Made by a program: the position numbers and the translations under genes. Of a DNA stretch of 64,000 nt, positions 35,581 through 46,572 are shown piece by piece. Each line of letters opens with the position of its first letter. Within the stretch, counting starts at the first letter, position 1. The notes under the pieces were generated by a model. The model was not told where the DNA came from and did not search any database. It was given only the letters and a program-made list of their open reading frames with translations. Where the stretch lies: NCBI GenBank assembly GCA_947179485.1, contig OX359250.1:37850783-37914782 (forward strand), written 5' to 3'. Origin of the DNA: Allacma fusca. Lineage: Eukaryota > Arthropoda > Collembola > Symphypleona > Sminthuridae.

Positions 35581-38084
35581 ACAGGACTACCCATGAACAG
35601 ACTGAAATCTACTCACCTTGGAATGAAAACAAAGGGTTAAGCAATTTTTTGTGTATATTGGGCGGGAACATGGTGGATTAAACAGTACATACTATCCATG
35701 GAACAATTAATGTCCTTTCGAATAAGACAAGCTACAGCTTATCACTACGGAAAATTTAACCCTTATTTTGGTAAAGAAGCTGTTTTTTTAAAATTTTGAA
35801 TTACTTTCATAATGGTAAATATTAGGGGGCAGGTAAATATTACATGAAAATGACAAACTGTCTACATTCTTCAAGAATAATACAGAAATTATGGAGACTA
35901 CCAGTGCACACCTGTATGCACCCCCGGCAGATTTCAAATTCCTGCAAAGTTTGGGTTGTGTTTGATTTTTGATTGCCAATCTTTTAAAAAAATCCGATGA
36001 AAATGAAATATCGGCTTTCGGGCGATTGTCTACGCTGCAGCACAAGTGCAGGTCATCCAGTCAACGTGTAATCAATATGGCATATACAATCACTATCACA
36101 ATATCACGATATCGCAAATCGCAACCCCAGCATATATAGGCATTCATAGGTGGGGGAGGGATAACAACCCCCAATAACCGTATGTTATTAATTAACCTAC
36201 ACCTGAATTATCGTTTCGAACATGTCAATAGCGTCGTTGTTGGAAAATGCTTGAATTATAAAAACCTCCAAGTTGCATTTCAATTTTCCGAAGATAAATC
36301 AGGTGAGTTTTCAGGACGTTTTCCCAAAAAGGCAAGTCGAGCAGAAGTTTCTGAGTCGTTTTTGTTTTCATGTTTGGGGTGCAGTCTCGCAGAAATGTGG
36401 CTTCTTCATTGGTCGATGAATTAATTGGAATTCTTCAGGAAAGGAACTACATTAAAACATTACAAACCACATCCTATCATTAATCACTCTGTGTGGGACG
36501 GAGAAGTGGCCCCTCTTTCGTTACTCCTCTTAATTCTGACTAACATTAGAAAATTCGTCATAATTCCTGTACTTATGAATGTATTGTTTCAACAATCGTT
36601 AGATTCACAATCAAATTCGCTGCCAAAATATCTACAATTCGGCAGGATAAGTAGATATCGGAAAACCTAGGTGCTCAAATATTAATGAGAACCCTTTATA
36701 TTGTTTTAAGATCGAAATACTTTCACGTTTTGTTTTATTGATTTATTTAAAATAATAATTTACAACAGTCCCAGATTTCTGCAACCTCATGGTATGGTAG
36801 GTAACTTGATTGTTAGCTATGGGTTGAAAAATTATTATTAAGGCATGCTCCAGTGACAGTGACCAAAAAATTTAGCCCCTTACATGAATAATCTTAAGTA
36901 TTCGCTAAACAAGAATTGGACTGCAAATCAGGTTCCACGCGTTCCCTTATAGCAAAAATCATTTACAGGGGCATCGCGTACATAAGAATTAATAAAATTG
37001 AAACATTGCGAGTTCCCTAAAGCAATAAATTTCAGACAAAGTTTAGCTTCTACTTGGGAATGGGACTTCCTGTTGGACAAAGGACTGTTCCGGGGACAAA
37101 AATATTGTCCATTTACGAGTTCGGGAAGCGTCAGGGACAGGCTAATTGTCCGCTTAGATAATCGGGAAGGATATAATAGAAATATCCTGTAGAACCTGTA
37201 GGTTGAAAGAAAATGTCATCGATACATAGTTTTGCAAGAATTTCGTGCAAGTATTTCATTTTGCTATATTATTGTAGTTAAATTATGTCGAAAAATATAC
37301 AGAACTAGATCATATTGCTTCATCACCACCGCTATAAAAATAATACGTTTCTCACAAACAACTTTCCATGACATACTTTACAACGATTTCGAGACATCCC
37401 GAATTATTTCACCATATTGATCGGACAGTAAGTCGCCGATGTACGCATTTTTGAGACATAACCCGGGGCGATTGTTTCGAAGTACACGCACGAAAGGGGA
37501 CAGAAAATTTGTGTCCCCGTGCCCCAATTTTTGGGACGAGACAGAAAGATTGTCCCAGTAGATATTCGGGATGGGACTGGGACTGCAAATTTGTCGGGTA
37601 ATTGTCTCAGCATATTATCGTGACGGGAACAGCAAACCTGTCCCCGTGGGTAATTTGGAAAAAATTGTTTTACCTCATCGAAATAATAGTTCAAACACGG
37701 TCAAATTTATAGTAAACATCCCGAGTACATTAGTCTTTTAAACTCTTTTATACCATAATAATAATTAACTTGTACATATCGCACTTTTACGTACGTACTT
37801 TGTAGTAAAAAGCGTATATTGTATATATTGCTTTTGTGTCAACTATTTTTGTCTTTAAAGATGTCCACACTACGGTCCGAACTAAAAAGAAAACAAATTA
37901 TTCGAATATTAATTTTATAGATCACAAGATATATTTTTATTTACTTTTTCTTAGTTATTTTTAAATTTTAAATGTTTGAGACTAAATACTAGTGTCACAG
38001 AAAACGAAGGCAGAAACACCATGTTAGTACTTACTTTTAGTACTCACTCTTCTTTCTTCTTCTCATTTAATTCTTCGACAAATT
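35581..38084. other. spacer before the second A/B unit
   Basis: No supported gene. Two clusters of degenerate GGGACA/TTGTCCC motifs (about 37047-37150 and 37490-37650) look like the subterminal arrays of a further MITE, but I found no terminal repeats or target duplication. Confidence 0.35.
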
Positions 38085-39035
38085 TATCGCATACAAGACG
38101 AGAGAGAGCTAGCTCCACCCGCTCTCCGCCTTGCTGTATTCATTAATAATATTAATAATTTTGTTTTACTTCGTCCGTCCGTGACACCTAATTAGAATCA
38201 AAATTCTTAGAAGGTTATCATAATTTATAGACTAATTGACATCATATATCACAAATTATTTTTCGTCCAAGTAATTATTACCCTATTCCAAAACAACCTC
38301 ATCCATCATGTCTCACTGTGGAAGCAATGCAAACGTAAGTTTTTATCCTTGAAGTCATTTTCTGATATTGGCAACTATAATTTCAAATAAATCCTCTAAC
38401 CTTATTTACATAGTAAATATAACGTTTTGTGACACATGTATTTTTTACAGGGTTGGGGCCAGCCCAGTCAGAACTGCTTCATGCAGCAACCTCAGTTCAT
38501 GAACATTCCCGGAATGGCTCCATATGCCCATCAAAAATGTAACAAAACTTGTTCATCTCCTTGCTGTTCCCCTTACCAGTTTGGCTCCGGGTCACCTCAG
38601 CAGTTTCGGCCCATGATGATGGCAGCACCGTCGAGGAACCCGATGATGCCAATGGGCAATGGTCACCCTAACGTAAACGGAATCAGACTTCGCTGTCCTT
38701 CCTGTTGCCGTCCTATCGGGTCTTGTACTTGCGGCTGTTGTAAATGTGGAAATTGTGCGTCCAAGACCTATTACTAGTCACCCCAGAAGTCCTCAACTCT
38801 TAGTACGAGTAACGGGATCTCCTAAGATGGGGTAGATTAGGGTTTTTAGGTTTGCTAAAAATTCTGTACTCCTTAGGAACTTTACATAATATACAAGCTA
38901 CAGCTACAGCTTAACCCATACTGTAACTGAATTTCAAAACGCACTGCAATTTTAAATAAATTAGGTTCTCGCTTCTAGCGAGTAAATTCGACCGTTTAAT
39001 ATATTAAATGAGCTAAGACACCAAACGTGTAGCAT
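38085..39035 (+). repeat. duplicated block 1, copy 2 (gene A unit)
   Basis: Partner of 26175-27115, offset about 11.9 kb, same orientation. The coding exons are almost identical; the intron has indels and the flanks fade. Confidence 0.85.
38308..38777 (+). CDS. small cysteine-rich protein A, copy 2
   Basis: Exons 38308-38334 and 38451-38777 encode 117 residues that differ from copy 1 by one substitution (Thr to Ser in the segment FGSG-T/S-PQQF). Of three nucleotide changes in exon 2, two are silent. The intron, by contrast, differs by several indels. Cysteine positions and the IRLRCP-SCC motif are unchanged. AATAAA at 38955-38960. Both copies look intact, so both may be expressed; the function is unknown as for copy 1. 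Confidence 0.75.
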
Positions 39036-41288
39036 GCTTCATTATGTAGACATCGGTTTGTTCCTAATGCGTGCATTAGGTTTTTCTGTAAAACTCTTGC
39101 ATAGGATCTAATTGTACGACTCAATTATATCAGTCATTGGGTACTAAAACATGTAATTAGGCTCATACAATGCTATAGAACCGAATGAAGTGAGTTGAGA
39201 TACTTTAATCGTGGATTGTAATAAAAAACCAGGGGATACATTTGTCTTTTTTTTACCTGAAAATACTCAAGGAGTTAAGCATGACTGACGATTTATTTTT
39301 AAATTACTTGTATTGAGCAAGCTTGACTTAACTGATAACTGCAACAAAATCGAAGATCCAAAATAAGGAGTATGTGACACCAAGGTGCTATGTCAATATA
39401 CGGGGCGAAGCGTAATAATGTAATTGTGAACAGGAGGGCTGACGGAACTTTGTTGTTAATGTTCAGATATTAAGTGTAAAAGTGCACTGATTTGTCGAGA
39501 CCAAAGGGGACACTTCGGAGGTTCATTTGAATTGCTCCCCGATCGATCTTCAAATCGATCAGCTAATTTAGAACATCATCAGGCATGACAACTCGATAAA
39601 TATGATTTATGGAGATTACTACTTGAGATCGTCCTAATCTAAAAACGTTTGGAGACTATTGACTATCATCAAAGTAATTATATTACATTATTTTATCCAG
39701 GGGTTCATGTTGTTTTTAAGCGATAAATGTGAAACGTTATTTCTGATTAACCGCTGTTCGAATTTTACCGCTCACAGGGTTATTCATTAGCGCTAACCAA
39801 TCGAATTGTAGTTATAGTTATAAGACTGAACGTGGTAGTGTAAACACGTATTTTTATAGATGTAATTACTTTGTTTTGACAGAAAAATGTGATGGTTTCT
39901 TGTTTTGAAAGTTGAAAGAGTAATTTTTAGGGCGCAATCTATAATCTGAGCGGTCTGATCGTCATGTAATAACTGTGATGATTTTATTTGGGTACATCAC
40001 CTTAATTCCTCAAAACAGATTTGTTGCAGATAAAGTAGAATTAATTATTGCCGCCCGGGCAAGGGTCGACCAACCCATAAATCCACCCTGGTTCTCTTGA
40101 AATTATTGTATAAATTATTGGTGACCTTGATATTTGCGCCGCCCCTGAGCTCTACATAAAGGAGTGATTTGATTCCCCTAAATCGTAGTAAATTCTTTTC
40201 CACATTTTCTGCAATTTACTTCATTTACCTGGGTAAATATTTGAGGATTAAAAATCGTTGAGGGCATTGGAAGTTTTTAGAGCGTCAATTTGTTCATATT
40301 TTTTGTTCCCAAAAAAATATCTTCCAAATAATGATTTGGCGCTAGGAAGGTTTATGGGCTTTCCGGGGAACTATTTTATGGGTCACAAAGTCGTGAATTG
40401 TGCACATGCCCCGAAAAGACCCGGAGCAAGGTTGGAGAAATTCAGCTTCAAGAGCGAGAGTGAGAAAGATGAAGAAAAGGAGAAATTTCTAAACTTGTCA
40501 TTTTTTCATGTGAGGACACGCGCTCATAAAATATTCCAGGAACGCTGAGTTTGTAGCAAATTTCATGGGGATTCAGTTGAGTCTAACAGTCTTCTTAAGT
40601 CCGCAGTTAGTGTAGTCTCAATTGAGACTAAGTATCAGCATCAGAACAACATAATTTGATGAAAGAATTTTCCAATTCTTTCTCCTAGACGCTCTTCTAT
40701 TGGTTTGCGAGTACCAATTACAACAAAGGCTAACAAGCTTATATGCGGTATATATGTATTTTCCATTGGCGAAGCGGATGACTTATTAATTTTTTAGTTT
40801 AGTAATTTAATAGACAGTGCTTATTATTTAATAAAGGATTGTTCAGTTGCCCATACTCCGTGCCCCCAGATCCATATACAGTATGAAATTGCATAAGACA
40901 GACTCATGAAATATCATAATCTCCAATTTGTATGAATTTCGCACATATTTTCTAAAGTAATAAAATTATTATAGAATTACTAACCTATGTTATTGTTTGC
41001 TGTCACAGTGGTCAAAAACGTGAGCACAGTTAGAACTTTTGTAGGCTTTCAAAATTAATAATTGCTTCTTTTACAACGCGATAATGTAGCGTTTTCAATT
41101 TAACTTGATTATCTACTGGCACCCTAATCGTATGATTCCTATCGAACTGTTGCAGTATAAGTTATTTTTTAATATTTTAGTGCAAGCATTCTCAAAACAA
41201 GTGTACTGTCTAAGAAATCATCATCGTTTCCACTAATTTCGTGGTGACCTTTGACCTTCCAATGATTGAATTCTGTCATGAACATTCT
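38778..41288. other. spacer within the second A/B unit
   Basis: About 2.5 kb with no supported gene. It aligns poorly to the first unit's spacer except near its right end (about 41219-41275 against 28996-29050). An open frame at 40258-40548 lacks an ATG at its start and any recognisable domain, so it is not called. Confidence 0.35.
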
Positions 41289-42400
41289 CAAAATAAGTGT
41301 AATAAACATATTTTGCCTAAGAAGCTATAGGATTTCCAAAACAATTTTTTAGCCTCAACTCAAACAGCTGAAACACCAGCTGAATTGGTGTTTTTATTTC
41401 TGAGAGTGAAATATTTTGAATTTTACGTTGAAAATCAATTCAATAATTTTAAAGGACGAATCAGGTCAGGTAGTTATTCTTAAACAAAGTTTTGAAGCTG
41501 AATCGTCCTCTGGTTTTCCGATAGGGTTCTGGTCAAGAGACTATTTTGCTGCAAATGGCAGGTTTTACTTAAAACATGTGGCATATTCTGTAGGCTGCGA
41601 GATCATGGATGCTGCAAACAACAAAAGAAACATTTCCCTTGTCATTTCATAAGCTTGCATTTTTTTGGCAAGTTAAATCAATTCAATTCTCAATATTTAC
41701 AACAGCAATGCTACTACTACTATATTGAAGAATTTCGGAAAAGGTACATTACTTTAAAAAATAAACAATGTTAGCAGCAGCCGCATCCTCCACATCCTCC
41801 ACAACCTCCACATCCCCCGCATCCACAGCCACAACCACAGCCGCCACAGCAACAGTTGTCACAGCATCTGCAAGGACAGCAGTACGAGCAACAATAGCAT
41901 GGACATCGAAGTCGGATGGTACATCCACAAGACTTGCAGCAATTACAACTACCAGAGTGCCCACACCCACACCCGCCGCAACACGGACTCGAGCAACAAC
42001 CTCGGCATCCGCATCCGCAGCCACACTGTGAAAACAATTCAAATTTAAAAAATATTTGTACATTGAGTCATTGGGGAAAAAAATAATTCCACATGATCAC
42101 ACAATAATAGATTATTCAAGGTTTGCTTACACCCCCACAGCAAGACATAATTCAGGTAAATTGAATGACGCTAAGTCGCCTGGACCTTAGATTTTAGAAT
42201 TTAGAATTTGGGTTACGTAAATTTTCTACGGAATTAACGTTGTTCACTACTCACGAGTTGGCTAACTACTAAAACGGAAGGCGTTGGTCCGCGAAGGAAA
42301 ATGTATTTTTTTTTCATTTTTGGCCATTATCTTATCACTTACTTAGTAGAATGCCGCAGTGAGTTCATTTTCCCAAATTCTTGTTGTATTAATTATTTTA
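41289..42400. repeat. duplicated block 2, copy 2 (gene B unit)
   Basis: Partner of 29615-30720. The LINE fragment present in copy 1 is replaced here by about 18 bp, immediately left of this block. The gene, intron and 3' flank are near-identical to copy 1 apart from the Gly/Cys repeat length. Confidence 0.85.
41771..42148 (-). CDS. Gly/Cys-repeat small protein B, copy 2
   Basis: Minus strand, exons 42148-42131 (MSCCGG) and 42025-41771, giving 90 residues with 39 cysteines. The first 55 residues match copy 1. The C-terminal repeat differs: copy 2 has DNCCCGG followed by extra CG and GGC units, nine residues longer than copy 1. The intron is identical by eye to that of copy 1, which implies very recent duplication or gene conversion together with rapid length change in the Gly/Cys tract. 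Role unknown. Confidence 0.75.
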
Positions 42401-43276
42401 TTGAAATAATGAATTTATTACATTTGGTAACATAACAATATTATAAATATTGCTTTAGCAACTTTGTCATTTTTTTAAGAGAAAAAATCATAACCATCTT
42501 GCAGTCCCTTCCTTGACTATAAATAACCCCTGACTGAGGTAATCTAAAGCGTAAAGCGAATGACGAATTTACATTATCATCGTTTTTTCAGCCCCCTTGA
42601 CCCCACATTTATCCAAAATATGGGGCATTATCAGCAACTTGAATTCCCTGTTGCTATCAAAGACCTTGCCAGCCATTTAGAAGACATTGGAAAATATCTG
42701 TGTTCCCATCGCACAACTTTTTTTTTTAAATTTGCATGAAGGGTCCAAAAGTCTAGTGTCAACCTCAACCCTCTACCAGGGTCCAGAGCCTGTATAAACA
42801 ACATAATATTAAACTTCTCATTGTCAGTGATAACTGATAACCACACAAGTTAGAAAAACATTGCATTCATAATGATGCACATTCACATCTCAGAATGCCC
42901 CAAGGGGTGCTCCAGGAGACTAAAGTCTCAGCACTGGTCAATCCTGAACTCGTACTTCCAATGCACTCACAATCAGCACTACTGGGAAGGGCAAAGTCTA
43001 ATCTATGCAGGACATTTCACTGCTTGAGTTGCTCTCTATGATTTCTCACGTGGACTATGCTCAATCGCGGAAAGTTAGTTCAAGTTACGGCAGGCGTGTT
43101 AGCGTGTGTGATAGTGTGAGTGTCAGTATAGGGAACGAGCGGAGTGAAGAGTGAATTAGGAAAGCATTGAGGAGAGGTGAGTTCTGTAGCTGTCGCTCTT
43201 GTGCTCTCAACTTCAAGTTCCAGAGGAGATTTGAATTCTAAAAAAGTAAAAAGAAGTTTCTGTAAAATTAATCAAA
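42401..43276. other. spacer and 5' UTR of prohibitin
   Basis: No supported gene. The GC content rises towards 43060-43260, which is probably the promoter and 5' UTR of the prohibitin gene. Confidence 0.4.
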
Positions 43277-45098
43277 ATGGCACAATTTTTAACAAGAATC
43301 GGCCAATTAGGTCTGGGGATGGCCATAGCGGGCGGTGTGGTAAATTCAGCTTTGTACAATGGTAAATAATATCCTGGAATTTCTAATAATAATATATCAC
43401 ATTGTAAAGTGTGTAAGGGTATTACCGGCAATTGTAATGAGTGTAATAGTATTGCATCATTTTGTCACCCATGAGATTTCTCGAAATTTTTTACAATTTT
43501 TTGTTTAATTGTTACAGGGAGAGAGTGATTAGCTAACGCTGTACGTGGAATAATTATTGAGTAATGATATTTTGTGAGTTTCTGAGAGCAATGACAAAGC
43601 ATTAATGAGGATCATTTATATGTTTTTAGTTGACGGTGGTCACCGGGCTGTCATCTTCGATCGTTTCAGCGGTATCAAAAAGGAAGTGGTCGGAGAGGGG
43701 ACACATTTCTACGTGCCGTGGGTTCAACGCCCGGTTCTATTTGATATCAGGGCAAGGCCGAGAAACGTCCCTGTTATTACTGGTTCCAAGGATTTGCAGA
43801 ATGTAAATATCACTTTGCGAGTTTTATTCAGACCGGTGCCAGATGAGCTCCCGAAAATTTACACAACTCTTGGAGTCGATTATGATGAACGTGTCTTACC
43901 TTCAATTACTAATGAAGTCTTGAAAGCCGTCGTGGCACAGTTCGATGCTGGAGAATTGATCACACAACGAGAGTTGGTCTCGCAGAAAGTTAGTGATGAA
44001 CTGAATGAGCGAGCGGGTCAGTTCGGGCTGATTTTGGATGACATTTCAATCGTAAGATTAATTCAGTTTATCACGTTTTCGTTTGTTGTGTTGTATTAGA
44101 TTTAAAAGAATTTATTGAACTCTTTGCGGTAAAAAAGTAATGCTGGCGTTGATGAACCCGGTTGTTACTGTTAAATTGTTTTTTTAGTGGTGGTCCGTTA
44201 AAAAGTTTGGTGGGGACTGCGGGGTTGGAGTTTACTCAGTAGTCACTATTGTGCAAAACCTATTTGTTTTTGTTTACAAGATATTACAAATGAAATTGGA
44301 AGTGGAAGAAAGTATAATTTGATATTGCTAGATGTTTCGATACTCGTTTTTTTTATCCCATAACGTCAGGTTCAAGTTTTTGCTATCTTATTTGCCTATC
44401 CAGCATGCCTTTCTATGTCTAGGTAAATGTTAATAATGTAAATTGGTTTGTGTTATATTAGGGGTTTTTCTATACGTTGTATTATATAAAAGGCAAGTTT
44501 GAGGCCACGTCATAGTTGCAGTTGCAGGCAAGATAGTTTTGAGATTTGACGGCTGATGAGTCCATGGTATAAAATTTAGTTATTGGATAGAGGTTCTTAA
44601 TATGTGCCTGTACGCATGTGTTTTTCGAAATAGAATTAAAATAAGTTCAAGGGTCAAAATGAAATGTACTCTAATTGTTTTTTTAGACTCACTTGACATT
44701 CGGTAGAGAATTCACGCAAGCTGTCGAATTAAAGCAAGTAGCGCAACAAGAAGCAGAACGAGCACGATTCCTTGTTGAGAAAGCTGAACAACAAAAGAGG
44801 GCCGCTATTATTTCCGCTGAAGGTGACTCTCAGGTACGTAATACGTCAAATCGTTGTAGGAAATATTTCGGTAATGATTTAGCTTTGTTGATGCCGGTAT
44901 AGATTTTAAACTATGGTATTGTGTTAACAGGCTGCTACGTTATTGGCGAAATCCTTCGGTGATGCTGGAGAGGGTCTCGTGGAATTACGTCGAATTGAAG
45001 CTGCGGAGGATATTGCATACCAGTTAGCCAAATCTAGAAACGTTGTCTATTTGCCAACGGGACAGTCAACCCTTCTCAATCTTCCTGCGTCGTCTTAA
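43277..45098 (+). CDS. PHB1: prohibitin 1
   Basis: Exons 43277-43361, 43630-44051, 44687-44833 and 44931-45098 give 273 residues, the normal length for PHB1. The N-terminus [20 protein letters not shown] is the hydrophobic anchor in the inner mitochondrial membrane. The PHB/SPFH domain follows ([63 protein letters not shown]), then the coiled coil ([20 protein letters not shown]) and a conserved tail ([30 protein letters not shown]). With PHB2 it forms ring complexes that scaffold the inner membrane and regulate m-AAA protease. No oddities. AATAAA at 45191-45196. Confidence 0.97.
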
Positions 45099-45537
45099 GA
45101 AATAATAATGTATTTTCAACCACACTAATACTTATTTCACTGTTAGTAACTTGAAAGAATGCTAGATGAATGGCTTTGTGCCTGTTGGGAAATAAAACGT
45201 TAGGATTTGTATTCAAGTGAACCTTTTAAGTCATATATTTCTGTTCTGAGGGAATCGTTTACTGTTTACTACGATCGTAAGAATGTGAATGGCAATATGT
45301 TCAAACATATGTATTGTAATCAGTAATTCAGTCTGTAAATTATTTCACAAGTATTTTCACTGTTTTGTCTTTGACGGGTAAACTGTAGGTTAACAAATAG
45401 AAATAGCTATCCTTGTTTATCTACACTTGATGATTAAACGACACCGTTCAATTGAAGGTCATGCATGACAGTCAATAGAATATCGAAGTTCTGTCAGTGG
45501 TTCCATTTTTTAAGATTATCTGACCCTCCTCCGTAAT
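45099..45537. other. convergent spacer, prohibitin 3' UTR
   Basis: Short convergent intergenic region with the prohibitin polyadenylation signal near 45191. Nothing else seen. Confidence 0.5.
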
Positions 45538-46572
45538 TTACCAACCATCAATTCGATCCTCGTCATTATAGTCGTAGTGTTTGTACTTCCAGCGACGATT
45601 TGACCTTGCGAGTCGGTACGGTGTTGGTTTATGTGGAGGATGACCCTGTCCTGTCGGACGTGAGTTCTGTTGCCCACCGCCGTTATATCTGTGCTGAACT
45701 GAGTATTGCGCTCCACTTCCTGCCTGCTGAGCTTGAGCTGAATTCTGAGGCCTATAGTTGTACTGACCTGCTTGAGGATGCTGTCCAAGCCCATACTGAT
45801 TTTGGTGCTGTGCAGATCCGTACTGGTTTCCATGTTTGTGCCCAGAACCATACTGATTTTGTAGCTGCCCAGACTGTCCCGCAGGATTGTGTTGAATATA
45901 CTTGTTCGGTCTTGGATTCATGCCAGGCCTCCACTCTTGAGCTTGACTGTCCTGAGGTCGTTCCGGAAACGGACCAGCAGGGTTATAACGGTTTGGGAAT
46001 TTATGTGGAGGTTGAATTTGAATAAGTCCTGTAGGAATTCGAGGCGTCGTGGGCGTTTGGTTCCTAATAAATTCGGCTGCCCTTTCGATGAAAGTAGGTA
46101 ACAATTGTTCTGTTACAGTCAGAGTTTCATTCGTAAGCTCTTCGACAACAGCATGTATTAATGCCTGGGAAGATAAATCTCATTGCTACACTATGCTGGT
46201 TTCAGTAATATCAAAATAAGTACATTTCTGATTATTACAGTTACTAAAAATTACTTCGCGGAGTAATATCATTTGGAATTTAATTCCAATCTATTATATC
46301 CCAAATATATATATGAATATATTCATGTCACAGCCAACTAGACAAAATCGTACAGCCGTTTTTACCAACAAACATTACCCGGAGATTAAAATAATTACTA
46401 TTACCTTCTGATTGAACGTTAGTCCCTCGTTGAAATTTCCATTATTAGGTCTGCCTGGTGAGTTACCTGGAACTCTTGGAGGTGCTGGTGCATATTGTGA
46501 ACTGACTGATATACTTAACAAAGGTAGCCAGACCATCCATACCCACAATACTTTTCTTTCCAATCTTTTCAT
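45538..46572 (-). CDS. secreted Gln/Asn/Gly-rich protein
   Basis: Minus strand, exons 46572-46405 and 46164-45538 joined in phase 0, about 264 residues. A signal peptide is clear: MKRLERKVLWVWMVWLPLLS with cleavage likely near SVSSQ. The mature protein begins with a proline-rich stretch and has a short helical segment (LIHAVVEELTNETLTVTEQL, then FIERAAEFI). After residue 115 it is low complexity, with repeated NQYGSG/HQNQYGLG/QAGQYNYR units rich in Q, N, G, Y and H, ending in a basic, tyrosine-rich tail. I recognise no family. Such composition is common in secreted matrix, glue or cuticle proteins of arthropods, which is inference only. Confidence 0.7.

Noticed and set aside
37047-37650. Possible further MITE with GGGACA/TTGTCCC clusters
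   Set aside because: No terminal inverted repeat or target duplication could be found, so the limits are unsupported.
40258-40548. 96-codon plus-strand frame with a charged centre
   Set aside because: Does not begin with ATG, has no counterpart in the first unit and no recognisable domain.
45600-46025. Plus-strand 141-codon frame
   Set aside because: Antisense shadow of the secreted Q/N-rich protein, which has a signal peptide and intron supporting the minus strand.
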